A stretch of DNA of 64,000 bases from Echria macrotheca. Taxonomy: Eukaryota > Ascomycota > Sordariomycetes > Sordariales > Schizotheciaceae. Each line of letters starts with the position of its first letter. Position 1 is the stretch's first letter. A program made the position numbers and the translations under genes. The notes under the pieces were generated by a model. It did no database searches. It was not told the origin of the DNA and worked only from the letters and a program-made list of their open reading frames with translations. Below are positions 10,916 to 23,800 of this stretch, piece by piece. The DNA lies in contig MU839854.1 in the NCBI GenBank assembly GCA_030411725.1, positions 125,670 through 189,669 of the forward strand. The letters are read 5' to 3'.

Positions 10916-12392
10916 TGGTGGGAAATGGATGGTGGGATGGGCGGGGGACGGGCAGGGGGGGAGAGTATTTGACGCCATCCATGGATATATTTGCAGTACG
11001 AAACAAGGACGGGTTAGAACGGTAGAAGGACTTCATCCTGTTGTGATACTTGGGTGCTTGAATCCCGCGTACCCCCGATTCATACCGTCCCCGGGTTTTT
11101 CTTGTCCAGCCTGTCAAGCTCACCCTCCCTGTCAGGTGCTCATCTGTCCTTCTAAGTGTGCCAAAAGAGGACTTGATCACGGTATTCCAGGCCCCAGTAG
11201 TTAGAATTGGAACGAAATCGGTCATTGTTAAGGGATGTTAACACTGTGAGAACTCCCAAACATTATCGGGAACATCGTAATCTTAATCCAGGTTCCTTAC
11301 CCATTCTCTTTTGTGATGCTTTGTAGCCAAGATTACTGGGATTTCAATCAAAGCGTGGGAGGAAACCTGGGGCGCATGAAGAGCCAGCCAAGCTTGATGA
11401 AACCTCCGGCCAGTCGACACACCGTGGGTAACCTGGCCACTCATCAGAGACGTCGAAGCAAGGAGGGTTTCTTGCCTCGAGACCACCTTGGACATGGTTT
11501 CCCCAACATACCTAAGAATCTTAACATTTAGTGAATATTTGGGGAAGGTTAAGTCATCCCAAGACAGCTTCTACACCTTGAATAAATGTCTCCAGTTCAA
11601 ACTGATAACAAGCGAACGGTCGAGGTGAGTCGTCTGAATCTCATCAGGTACTGGAAGAATCAAAAGCCAGCAGTCAGTGAGTGACTGACAACAAGACCAT
11701 ATCTGAACCGGCCCCTCATATGCCTTGCTTACAGGCTTGGCGGCATCCTGGTGAAATTCTGACGTGCTCCTATTAGTCCAATCCCACACATGTGGCCAAC
11801 CAACCCCTTTTCTCCGCCCAGGCAGACACGGAGGTAAAACCAACACGCGCTAACCATATAACCGACCATTTTGAAGACACTCAACCAGTCTGAAAGCTCG
11901 GGAAGAAACATTCCAACAAGGAAATAGTAACTGGTGGCAGGTCATTCCGCTAGCCTCTTCGCACATCGCCTCGGAGTGGGCAAAGGGGGTATCACCGTCT
12001 CAAAAACACCACCGGAATATCTGCAAGCTCGGCGGGGCAGACAACCAGACACATCTAGATTTTAAGAACACCCTCAACCAGTATTTGCAAGATATCAATG
12101 TGATCCTGCCAACTCGCGCCTCGACGGAAGGTGTGTAACTGACATTCTCAGTGGATACAGTCCCAATTTCTGAGCGGACTGCGTCGTATATAAATCTCCT
12201 TGTTGTCAAGCCGTTGGATCTGGTGCAGCATGCAATTATCAGTTCCTGCTTCCCAAAGGCGAGGTTCTTGGCGGGACCGACGGTTGGTCTCTGGACTCCG
12301 AGGTGCAGACGAAGCAATGTCCAAGACCCAGGTGCTTTTCCCAAGAAGTTGAAGAACTCGAGGATTTGCTCATAACTACAATGAGTCGAAAA
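10916..12392. other. Gene-free interval, nothing firm
   Basis: Only short frames are present, none with a recognisable motif. The part from about 11930 onward may be the eroded upstream half of the NLR relic that follows, but no P-loop could be found. Confidence 0.3.
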
Positions 12393-13110
12393 TGAATCCG
12401 ACGGCGGTTCCGGTCATTCATCGATGCATTCGATAAATGCGCTGGCCATAGAAATCGGTCTGCGTGGTGGAAGAACATCCCACTTCTTTTGGACACGATT
12501 GCGACAAGCACTGAGCAGCATGAGTTTGTCTGCAATATTGTGACTTCGAGCTGGCCAATGAACTCCTTAGCGATAGGCTCTCCAGCTTACAAACTTCCTG
12601 CCATCACTCTCGACACTCACGATGATTTGGACATCTCTCAGAACCGATATCTAGCAGTCAGCAGGATGTCGTTTGAGACTCCGGATCTCCGGAACCAGAA
12701 TTTGAAGAAGTTCTGCGGCAGAGTGGAGCGGGAGCTCAGGAGTTGTTCCTCCAGGTTAATCCCATAACAGACCCGATACCATGGTCACAACTTCAGAGAG
12801 CTGTGGCAGAAAACCGGGCTAGCGCCTCAAACCTTTTAGGCAATTTCTGTTTCAACTGCAACTGCAAGGCCTTTGTCAGTTGAAGAGATGCCGTTCGCGC
12901 TCGCGTCTGGCTCTCCAGCCGACAGCTTCACGTCCGAAGCGTCGATAAAATCGTTGCAAGAGATTCCATAACCAGTACAGATGTCTTCCGCCAGGCCAAA
13001 ACAAAGTCGGAAGGTCACTTGCACGTCCTGGAACCCGAAGACGGGAACGTGAAGCCGACCGTCCAGTTCATCCACCAGTTTGCCAAGCGTTAGATACACG
13101 TAGTCGCCAT
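12393..13110 (+). pseudogene. Probable relic of an NLR (NACHT) gene
   Basis: The plus strand reads FRSFIDAFDKCAG near 12410, matching the NACHT Walker B region (IDALDEC type). It is followed in frame by NIPLLLDTIATS and a TSSWPMNSL segment where the sensor strand with its Arg would sit, then ITLDTHDDLDISQ. Further on, in other frames, RQLHVRSVDKIV and TVQFIHQFAKR (ending near 13091) resemble the post-NACHT winged-helix region, where VQFIHxTxKDF is common. Stops and frameshifts break the blocks. Each match alone is weak; their order and spacing make the call plausible. Confidence 0.45.
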
Positions 13111-13304
13111 AATCTCCGCCAACAGGACCATATTCAACAACACTTCACATAACACAACCCCTGTGCCAACTGTGGTGTCCGGCGATGCTCACCTTGGCCA
13201 GGCTTGCACATACTTCCTCTGTGCCGAGGAGCTGCGATGGCTAACCAACACCTTTGTGACGGGGGCTCATTCAGTCTTGCACGCTTTGTAATTGCGGAAA
13301 AACC

Positions 13305-13838
13305 ATGTTCCTTTCGTTCGATACTCGAACACGTCCTAGATATATCACATCCTACTCGCCCAGGTCCGTGCCAATGCATCACAGGGCGGATCTTGCCCTC
13401 GCTCTCTGCGGCCACACTTTTCTCCCCCGCGCTCCCCACAACTCGCCGGACGTGGGTGGCGTTCTGGAAACCGTGGGCCATAATCCGGGACCCCATAATC
13501 AGCGCGAGAACATCATTATAGATCCCGGGCTACTGTCCATCGCCGTCGCAACCCAGGTAGGCTGCGCAAAACCATGCATGAACGACCTCTTTGTGGCCCG
13601 AAATATTTCTCCCGATCAGGCCGGGGATTGCCCGTTCAGCGCCCTCTTCTGGTATGCGATCCCAAAAAACACCCCCCACGCTTTCGAAACTCGGAAGAAA
13701 GGCCACCTCCCTGGCGAATCGTGGATGGTCGCGGAGGATCCCTCGACTGCGGCAGTAGCAGTCGTAATCAAACCTGGATGCAAGATATCCCAAAATGTCC
13801 TGGAAAGGGGCTCCGGTACCGGAAGACGCAATGCTTAG
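13305..13838 (+). other. Open frame of unknown status
   Basis: A 177-codon open frame without a recognised domain. Its composition (many Pro, His and Gly; no hydrophobic core pattern) is not clearly protein-like, and it overlaps a long antisense frame. It lies directly downstream of the NLR relic, so it might be part of that decayed gene, or chance. Confidence 0.15.
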
Positions 13839-15155
13839 ACGCATTGAGGAAGGAAGGCCGTTCGGCTGCGGTTGTTCTTTACGGGAGGAAGCTCGCGCTT
13901 GAAGGAGCCACCCGATGTTTGCACAACCTCTTGACGAGCTGCTTAAGTTGGGAGGGGCACAACTGTTTGCCGAATCTGGGAAGACTTTCTCAGTTGAGAG
14001 GTTGGCCCTAGTAGGAGATCTTACGGCACTAAATGAGTCGTTTCCATGTATGCCTGAGGAGAGTAGCGGGTGTACTTCTTCGTTGTCCGCGAAGGAAAAG
14101 CAGGGGATTATACACCCTGTGAATCAGGAAATGGGGAAGGTACTCACACAACTGTGTTTTGAGAAGCTTTTCTGTGTTCTTGGGGTAGGACTGGATTTTT
14201 GCAGACGAGAAGTGCCGTGGTTTGTCCTCTGGGTAGCAAATGGCCCTCTTAAGTAGCGTGTTTGTTTGATCCTGCGTTTGATGCGTACTACAGAGGTCGG
14301 TAATAGAGACGGTTATAATGGTCATATAGCTGATCGTAACGTTTAGTTCCAGTATCCATGATCAGACCGTTGTTAGTAACCTTACATGTGGTCACCTTGA
14401 GAGCCCGGCAGTGGAAGGTGGCACCGTGGCAACGTACTTGAGTTCTCACTTCCCAGTCTGGAAACTCATCTCGACGCCTACGCCATCGTGGTCAATCTAT
14501 GTCCCTATCCAAACCATACCCGGATATCTGAAAACCTCCACGATTACCGATCTGATTGTGTTTTTTATGACGCGTCCTCGAATGAGTTGCATGTTTCTGA
14601 AGTTGACGCAACTGAAACTGGTCTTCGGCGAGCAAGAAACCCTAACAAAAAGGTTACTGTTTCTTGAACCGTTAGTGATCTTGGTATTGGCCAACTCTTT
14701 TTGGCGAGAGATCTCTTCGGCGAGCTGTGTTGCAAGTGATTGCCCTCTATCCAAAGGGCAGGACCCGTAAGATACGTATGCGGCGTCTCAGGCCACTTGA
14801 AGGTTTAGACGAACGAGTAACCACATATTGTCATCTGGTGCCTAGACGATGTACGTAGGAGCTTGGTCTAGTCGTATTACCAAAGGCCCGTCTTTTCTCT
14901 TGGGTTGGGTGATCATGACGACAATGTCTTGTACTCGAGCGCTTGCGAGGGGGGAAGCAACGTCACGTGCCCTCAACCCGAAATCCATCTTGGCACAGAA
15001 GAGTGGGTCCGCCACAGTGCTGTGCAACGGTTGCAGCTCTCCTCCAGACCAAGTCCATGGCATTTCCTCCCCACATCGGTCTGAATCCACTCTCCAATTC
15101 TAAACACCTAATTTGACACACTCTGGTCTTTGTCAATGAATGCGCGGACTTTCCC
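13839..15155. other. Gene-free interval, nothing recognised
   Basis: Several frames of 80-120 codons occur on both strands and overlap one another. None shows a motif or splice structure that I can defend. Confidence 0.3.
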
Positions 15156-16313
15156 ATGACGTCGGAATTGAAACATAAATCCCCTCCTTCGGCAGACTCG
15201 GAGAAGCGCGTTTCGACGCGTCATCGGAAAACACTGTCGCGGACGACCGCTTCAACACATGAGCCATCCTCTCTCCACTCGATATTGAGGGACAACGAGA
15301 CTGAGCGACTATATACCCATCCGCTGCAATGGAGCTCACGGCATCTCCAGCTCATTAATTGCCAATTCGTTCGGAGGACACTCAATCCCAAGTCGACCGT
15401 CACGGGACGCAAACGACCGTTGGAGCATCCGACCGATGTGAAGTTGGCAGGCTTGTCTGAACAAGCCATCGATCGCGCATCAAGGTATCTGCGACAAAAT
15501 TGTACGACGGAATCCAAGAATTCGACAGTTCGGCAATTGCTTCGGGACCATGGGATTGATCAACACAGGCAGGTGCCTCAATCGATGCCAGTCCACATGC
15601 TGACGGAATCAAAGCCCCACGGATGACTTGCAGTTACCATTCTGTTTCAACCAGAGACAAGTTGCTCTTTTGCCAACGGACGGCATTTTTTGCAACTCAT
15701 CTGGCCAAATTGTCCTGGCGTATCTTCATCTCAGCACGGTGAAAGAGCGCCGGAACCCGTCCATTCGTCCACGAAGGCATGCAAGAGTACAAACAAACAT
15801 TCCTACCACGCGTCTCAAGCACAAGGCGGAATCTTCTCCTCGGCCCACGGGTGAGCTGGAGGATCCCTACATCGCTGCTGTTTTGATTGCTCTCGCACAG
15901 CAGCGAAGGTCCAACCAGCACACGACTACGCTCTCGGGGAGGAATCAAAACCCAGAGAGGCCAACAAGCCCGTCGGGCTCTGCTTCAGGGGCGGGCGATT
16001 ACCTGAAGGTGAGTTCCCACTAGAATGCAAGGGGTATTCTAGTAATAACAGCGGGCAGGTTTATGTGCTTGTGCTTCCTGAAAACAACCTGCAAGGTCTT
16101 TATTTTTATAGCGCCCGTGTCTTCACGACATTCTTGGACCGGTTCGAGCAGCCGTCTCGAGAACTGCCTCGGTGCAGTCTTGTCATTTCATACCACCGGG
16201 TTCCTTTCGGGCCAAAGGAGATGATAGGAGCTATGGGTCGCGTAATAGTCGCAGTGCGTGGTAATTTACATGTGGAGGAAGCAGGGGCAGAGCTATTAAA
16301 TAATAATACATAA
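15156..16313 (+). CDS. Conserved fungal protein of unknown function
   Basis: Proposed exons are 15156-15572, 15634-16008 and 16059-16313. Introns of 61 nt (GTGCCT..CAG, with CTGAC upstream) and 50 nt (GTGAGT..CAG) are both phase 0 and remove the stop and frame change that otherwise split the gene. The product is 348 residues. It resembles a protein type I recall as common and multicopy in Pezizomycotina: a block LEDPYIAAVLIALAQQRR, then after the last intron YVLVLPENNLQGLYFYSARV and FLDRFEQPS, then LVISYHRVPF. Its function is not known to me. The N-terminal exon (basic, Ser/Thr-rich) is less certain, and the true start may lie elsewhere. It is the last gene before the AT-rich block. Confidence 0.65.
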
Positions 16314-16314
16314 C

Positions 16315-16386
16315 CTAACCTACCTCTTATTCACAATCGGACCCAATATTAAGTCTGGTTGTTTGCCCGCAAAATAAAGAGCCTAA
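16315..16386 (+). repeat. Unmutated copy of a boundary repeat
   Basis: These 72 bases align without gaps, over their first 70 positions, to 16705-16774. I count about 19 differences, all C in this copy to T in the other or G to A. This copy directly follows the last gene; its partner lies inside the AT-rich block. Confidence 0.8.
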
Positions 16387-16395
16387 CATATAGTA

Positions 16396-16495
16396 TACAA
16401 AGGATCCTACGTAGGATCCTTTGTAAAATGTATGGCCCCACAGCCCCGCAGCACGTAGGATCCTTTGTAACCCCAAGTCGTAGGATCCTTTGTAA
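16396..16495 (+). repeat. GTAGGATCCTTTGTA palindrome and repeat cluster
   Basis: A perfect 30-bp palindrome (16396-16425) consists of two inverted GTAGGATCCTTTGTA half-sites. Two further direct copies of the half-site, extended by one A, follow at 16455-16470 and 16480-16495. Confidence 0.9.
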
Positions 16496-16704
16496 ATCCC
16501 AGGGCCAAAATGCACAAAAAGCACATACACGAAAAGCTCTCAATCAGGCGCATAATCCGGTTATTTTTGTAGGCTTATACGACCTTTAGGTGGGTAGATG
16601 CAAAGGGTGGAAGATTTACAGTACTTTTTAAAGGGGTAAGGGGCTAAAAGCTAACCTAACTAATTGGATCCTTCTACCTAGGTATAGGTTATTTAAAATA
16701 TAGG

Positions 16705-16776
16705 CTAACTTACCTTTTATTTATAATTAAACTTAATATTAAATTTAATTATTTACCTGTAAAATAAAAAGCTTAT
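16705..16776 (+). repeat. Mutated partner of the boundary repeat
   Basis: This is the AT-converted copy of 16315-16386, 390 bp downstream of it. All differences I count are C-to-T or G-to-A relative to the upstream copy. Confidence 0.8.
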
Positions 16777-17824
16777 TTTTAACTATACTATTTAAGTTTA
16801 ATTAAAACTTTAGCATTTAAGTTTAATTAGATTTTTAGGTTTAAAACGTACAAAACGTATATATATAAATAGCTTTTATTTAAAATTATAATTTAACTAA
16901 ATTATAAACTTATACGATTTATTAAGGGGAAAATATAAAAATTAAAAATTAACCCTAAGTTTAAATAGTAATAAACCTTAAGATATCTGTTAGCTAATTA
17001 GAGCAACTTACCTAAAAGGGGTTTTTTAACGTATAAATTAGCCTTTTTTTAACGTATAAGCTAGCCTTTTTCTAACTTATAAGTTAGTTTTTTATTAGCA
17101 TATAAGCTAACGTTTAAACTATTTTATAAAAAAAAATATAAATTATTAAAGCCAATATAAGTATTATATACTTTAAATATTAAACTTATTAAAGTATAAG
17201 TAATTTAAATTATTAAAATAATAATTAAAATATCGTATAACGATAATTAACCTTTATAAAATGCTTTTTAAAGTAAATAATTGTAAAAAGATAAAATATA
17301 CTATATATAATAAGTAGTAATATATATATTAATAAGAAAGGTATAGTTAAGTATTAGTATTAATAGCTTTTAATAAAGGTTATTGTAGTTTATATACGTT
17401 ATAACAATTAAGATTTACCAGCTTTTCCCTTGTAATTAATTAATGCTAAAAATATTTACAGTACGCTTATTATACTAGATATTCTACCTATAAGCCATTT
17501 TAATATTATTATCTAATCGGAATTTTTAAAAATGGCATTTAAAGTTTATAAGTACAGAAAATTGCAATTGGACTTAAATAGCGATGTCGATTTCCAATAA
17601 ATTCTTAAAAAGCTAATAAGCGTATTAACTTCAAATAAAAAGCGGCTACAGGTAATTAGGATTATTATAGGTTAATTAATATAAAAGCGTTTTTACTTTT
17701 AAAAGATTTATTAAGTATAACTACGATTTTTACTTTTTTTTATATTTAATACCTGTGAGGATAATAATTAATAAATATTGTTTGGTTTTGTAGTAGTTAT
17801 ATATATTATCTATTAAACGTCGTA

Positions 17825-18859
17825 ACCCCACATCCGGACGCTTTTTACACCAAAAACCCGAAATTTCAAAACCAAATATCCACCCCAACCACATTAGTAA
17901 AAACTCCAGGAAAAATAATTTCAATAGCAACATAACGTTATAATTTACTTATGCTTTCATTTTTATACAATATAGCTCCAGTTACTCACAATTGCTTATT
18001 AAAATCTGCTAAAAAGTTGAAAATAAGATTTTTACTTATAAAAAAGTAATTACAATAGATATTAGCAAACTAGTAAATATATCTAATACAATTAAGTATA
18101 TAGAATCCAGAAATGGGTTAATTAGTAGTAGTAAGCGCTTTATAGCAGAATATTATATATGATTATATATTTAAAAAAACACTATATACTTTATTTATAT
18201 ATTAATTAATATACAGCTATATGTAACGTAAAGTAGAATATATTATAGGTTTTAAGCTATAAATTCATATTATAGCTATTGCTTATATATACTACAAGTA
18301 TATTAATATAATATAGCTAAATATTTATTTTATACGCTTAAATAACCGGTTATAAAAGAAAAAAACTATAAATGATATAATATAAGCTTAAAACATAAAG
18401 TATTATATAATATGCGTAATTTTAATGCAATTATAAGTAATATATCTAGAAATTTGTGTATATTACTCTATTACTAATTTTAAATTAATTAATTTAGTAA
18501 GTAGTAAAAACGCTGAAAGATAATTATATTAAAAATACGTATACCGCTTTATAAGATAAAATTATATATATACTGAATCTATAGGAGGTTTAGTATAATA
18601 TGTACTTTTTAACGTTTTTATATATGTAGTATTTGTAGTTCTATAGGTAAATATACAATTATTAAGTAAATTAGGTAATTTTAACCCATTATAACCCACT
18701 AAATATAGCCGGAAATAATAAAAATCGAATAGTATAATATAATTTAGCTTTGCTTCTATTAGTAAGAATTTTACTAGAATTTTTACTAATGTGGTTGGGG
18801 TGGATAATTGGGTTCCAAATTTCGGGTTTTTGGTGTGAAAAGCGTCCGGATGTAGGGGG
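17825..18859. mobile_element. 1,035-bp TIR element (Tc1-mariner-like MITE or eroded transposon)
   Basis: Terminal inverted repeats of about 85 bp share ACATCCGGACGCTTTT, ACACCAAAAACCCGAAATTT and ATCCACCCCAACCACATTAG. Both ends abut a TA dinucleotide (17823-17824 and 18860-18861), as for TA-targeting elements. The interior is strongly AT-rich and codes for nothing recognisable, while the TIRs keep many C and G bases. Confidence 0.8.
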
Positions 18860-19329
18860 TATCCGTGCATTGGGTCCAAGCTTCTATATTATTAATTTAT
18901 ATATATAACTTATTTTAGGCTTTTAGGTTGATTTGGAATTTTGAGAAATAATTGGAAATCGAGGTGTAAGAAAAGTTTTAATTAGGTTAAAGTGGAAATA
19001 TTAATTTTAAATGCCCTTTTAAAACCCCACCAACAGTGATAACTTCCAATTAAGAATGCTTATAGGTAAGTTGCAAATACTACTATTAACTAATAATAAT
19101 ATACTTTACCTTTTCCTATAATTAGAAGTGTTATTTAAATATTTATGATCTTTACTGTTTATAATAAGCCTTATAAGGTAATTATTTTTAAAATACTAAC
19201 TTTTATCTATTAACTATATTCTTTAAAACAAGTAAATTAATATTTATTACTTATATACTACTATTAATTATTAATTAAAAAGCGATTAATAGTAGTTATT
19301 TAAAATAATTGTTAATTTTATTATTTTTA

Positions 19330-19530
19330 CTTACTAACTACTATAGTTAGACTACTAACTATAGTAGTTAAGGTAGTTTAGTTAGTATTTAAGGTACTAA
19401 TTAAACTACAGTAGTCGTAATTAAGGTAATAACTAAACTATAGTAGTTCGTAGTTAGGGTAGTGACTAGACTACAGTAGTTAGTAGTCCGATTACTAATT
19501 ATAGTAGTCTGACTAATTGCCAACCCTGGT
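19330..19530. repeat. Degenerate ACTATAGTAGTTAGTAG repeat array
   Basis: Short palindromic units of the type ACTA(C/T)TATAGTAGTTAGT recur about ten times, ending near TGCCAACCCTGG. Related stretches lie at about 31620-31690, 33105-33210, 35050-35320, 35480-35660 and 36150-36245; several end in TGCTAACCCT or similar. Confidence 0.6.
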
Positions 19531-20723
19531 TTTAAGCCACTAGCCTTAAATATTATAATTTATTATTACTATATTAGCTATATCTTTATAATTAATTATA
19601 TAAATAATTACTTTTTAATTAAACTTTTATTATTTGAAATTAAAGCTTTAAAGTATTATATCTTTAAAACCTACGATATTAAGGATCTAAAGCCGGTATA
19701 ATACTTCCTTAATATTTAAATCAAACGTAATAAGCTTAAAATCTTTTATAGATTTATTAAAGGGTTTATATTATTTAAGCTATAAAGTACTTTAACGTTA
19801 ACCTTAACAGTTTAAATATATTTCTTTCCCCTAATTTTGCTATTTCCTTTATAATTAACTTTCCAACGCTTCATAATACTAAAAAAAAAAAAAAAATTAA
19901 TAGTTATTTAATATTAAGATATATTTTATAATTTAAATTAAACCTAACGTTACCTATATAATTAAATAACTTTTAAAATACCTTTAAAAATTTTGCGCTA
20001 ATTATTTTAAAGTTACTAAGCGCTTACTAAGCAATATATATAATATATATAAGTTAACTTTATAGTTTAGATTAAAACCGGTATTTTCTTCTTTAAGCTA
20101 CTTTAATAGTAACTTAATAGCTATAAAATAATAGAAAAATTAATTTATAGTTATTTCTTTATAACTAGTTAAGGTTTAATAAGCTAAAAGTCAAAAAAAT
20201 CTATAATAATTGCCTTTTTATACTAAAAGCTAAATATGTTAGCTTAATTAGAGTAATAAAAAAAGCTCTTTAACTTAAAGGGTTGTATAAAAAGATAACC
20301 CGTTTAATTCAGGGGCTTATCCCCCTAAAGAGAGATAATTAAAACGTTATTAATACTATTTACAACCTTAAATACTATAATTAAATTAAATATACTTTTA
20401 TTAAATTTTAAAAAATTTATAAATTTATTACTATAAGTTTAATTACTATAAAATATATATTTACCGTTAAAATATTTATTAATAAACTTATTAAAGTACT
20501 TATATTAGCTAAATACGTAAAACTCCTTAAACTTTTAAATCTTAAAAGATTTAAACTTATAAAAGGTTAAATACAAGCCCCTAAGGCTTTAAAGGGGGTA
20601 TTAAAATATAGTTATTTATAATTTATAATAATAATACTTTTATTATTATAAAAGGTTTTTATAGGGACTTATACTATTTATAAGGCCGCTATCAAATTTA
20701 TTATAGTTTAAATCTTTTAGGAA

Positions 20724-20890
20724 TATCACGGTACCATTCCGGGCCAGCCACCGCACTCCTACTAAAGTACCGGCGGTTAGTAGCCGGGTCGTTACTATAT
20801 ATATAAGAACGTCTATAGCTTCCTCTCTTTCTTTCCTCTCCTCGCATAATTATAAGTTTTTTTTTTAAACCTAAAATTAACCTTATAATA
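20724..20890 (+). repeat. 5' LTR of the Gypsy element
   Basis: Aligns along its length to 30646-30812. It contains a TATATATATAAGAACG promoter-like core and a pyrimidine-rich stretch (TTCCTCTCTTTCTTTCC). Relative to the 3' LTR it differs mainly by transitions. Confidence 0.8.
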
Positions 20891-20899
20891 ATTAATTAT

Positions 20900-23800
20900 A
20901 CCTTTTAACTAATTAAGCTAACGTTTATTTTCCTAAATAAACGTTTTTTTTATCTTAATATTATTTAAAAATAATTGCTAATTTAACTTTTTACTACCTA
21001 TTTTTTAATTAAATTTATAAACTAAACTTACTCCCTATTACTAAATTATAACCTTGTATTAAACTATAATATATTAAAAACTACGAAAACCTTAAAAATT
21101 CTAAATATACCTGACCTTTAAAATACCTTAAATACTATTAAACCTAGCTTAATTAGTAGCCTTTAGCCGAACCCTAATTGGATTTTACTATTAAATAACC
21201 CCTAAACTTATATTGAACCCTATATAATTAACGGCCCTTAACTAAACTTTAACCTAACTTTTTTAATAAAGGGTTATTATTAACTTATTATTACCTTAAC
21301 CCTAAATTACTAATAATTTACCCCCGTTACTATAGTAACTTTTATAATAAGTAATATTATACTAACCGTATTAATTATAGTTATAAAGGTTATTAAAAAT
21401 ATTAGCTAATTTAAGATTACCTAAATACTTTAATACCTTATAAATAACTATTTATTCTTAAAAGTATAATTAGCGTTTTTACCTAAATAATAAAAAACCT
21501 AAATAAATATAATTTTTAAAAGCTTTAGTATATATATTTAAATTTTAACTAATACCGTAATTAATACTAAAATATAAATAACTTACTACTAAAATTAATT
21601 TAATAAAACCTTTAATTATACTATTACTTTTTAAAATAAGCTAATAACTAATATCTAAATTATTAATAATTTATAAATTTAGCTTAAAGGGGCTAATATA
21701 TTATAATTTAGCTAAATTATAATTAATACTATTTTAGGTAACTTAAGTTTAAACTTAATTATTTTTATTTTCCTTTTATTTTTAAGTAATTTATACCCTT
21801 ATTATATATTTTAAAACTTTTTAGTATCCTTCCGTATACTTTTATCTTCCCTATTAGCTAATTTTAAATATATTTACTACTTTTAACTTAAAGTTTTTAA
21901 CTTTTAACTATTTATTAATATTTTACTAAAAAATACTAATAAACTGTTTATTTGTAAATAATAACTTAAATACGTTAATTAACGTATTATATTTTATAAT
22001 AAATTTATTTTAAATTATAAATAGTACCTTACGCTTATTAATTATATTTTATATATTTACTTATACCTAAGCGGAAAAATTTAAGTTTAATTATTTATTA
22101 TTTTTAATACTATTATTAAAAATTATTATAATCCTTCGTACTAAAACGATATTATAAATTTTATAAATATTTTTATTCGTTTTAACTTAATTTATATTAT
22201 TATTAACGTAAAATTTAAGTTTAATTATAATTATAAAATCCTTAAGTAAAATATATTTACTATTTAATTTAAATTTATTAATAAGTTTATTAAATTAACC
22301 AATTTTATAAAAATTCTAAATAATTAATACGTTAATAACCTACGTAATAAAATTCGTACCTATATTTATAAAATTTTTTTTAATTATTATAATAAGCTTA
22401 CTAATAACGATTTTAACAAATAAATCGAAATATATACGTAAATTATTTAAAATCTTTAAAATTTTAAATTCTACAGTAAATTTAATATATATCTAATTAT
22501 AATAATACCTTATAATAAACCTAGTAATATTACGTTAATTATAACCTAGGCTGTAATAGGTAATTTAATAAACCTTAGTAAAGCCCGTATAACCTTTATT
22601 CCTAAAAAGAGGAAAAAAATTATATAAAAGATTTAAGATTACTAAAAGACAAATAATTTCTATATATATTATAGAAAAGAAGGTTATTAAGCGAGTAAAT
22701 ATCTTATAAAAGTAAAGGAAAACGTTTAAGCCCTAGTAAAAATCGTTACTAAAAATTAGCTAATACGATAATAAAACTAGAAAAAAGGATAAAAAACTTA
22801 TATTTAAGCTTAATAAACTTTAATAAAATATTTTTTCTATTTTATATATTTTTTATAATTAAACTTATATTTATTAACGTATTTACTTTTATAAACTTGA
22901 AATACTTACCTTATAGTTTTATAAACGCTACTTTTACGGATTATAATAACTTTCTATATATATTACTTATTAAACCCTATTTCCTTCGCTTTGCTAACGG
23001 TACTATTATAGGTATAGTAAAGAAAGCTTACGTTATTATTAATACTTTCGGCTTAATTACGGAACATATTTCCCTATTTATCTAACTATTTAATAAATTA
23101 AACGTTATTTTTAGTTTATTATAACTTCAGAAATATAACCTAATTATAAATTAGTAAAAGGGCAAACTTATTATTCAAAACTATATTATCTGCATATTAG
23201 ATTATTAGGTTATAAAATAATTATAAACTAAAAGTAAATTAAACTTAAACTAAATCCCTAACCCGGAAATAAAATTAAAATTAACTAGATTTAATATAAT
23301 TAGGCTAAATACTACGGTAATAAATAACGTAGCCCTCCTCTTTACCGCAAACTTTATTTTTTACGTAATTTAACTATAAACTAAATTTATAATTATACTA
23401 TTTATAACCCTTTACATTATTATTAATATAAAACTATTAATAGATTAATAACTAGTAAAAAACCTTACAATTACTATACTACTAGCTTTACTATAGGTAG
23501 TTTTTATTAATAACCTAGAGATTAGGAACTTATTATTACGTTTTAAAAAATTTCGTAACTAAGTAGTAAATGCCTTATAACTTTGGGCTATTTTGGATAA
23601 AAATATTTAAAAGTACCTTAATGGAAAGCTTTTAGTTATAAACGATAAAATTTATAAAAAACTTTCCTTTAAATAATATAACTTTATCTATACTTTTAAA
23701 CCTTTAAAAGTTAAAAAGCTTTTACTTTATTACCCCTTTAACTATTAAATTAAAATTAAATTAAATAAAATACTACCGTATTACTAAACCCACTTTATAT

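Noticed and set aside
13839..14256. Flavodoxin-like fragment suggested by an FGCG-type string
   Set aside because: Only a few residues match and no cofactor-binding loop is present; not defensible.
18562..18879. 105-codon minus-strand frame
   Set aside because: It begins outside and runs through the right TIR of the 1,035-bp element into AT-rich interior; chance frame.
22897..23085. 62-codon open frame inside the AT-rich block
   Set aside because: Isolated between stops; it is part of the mutated Gypsy interior and has no independent start context or motif.
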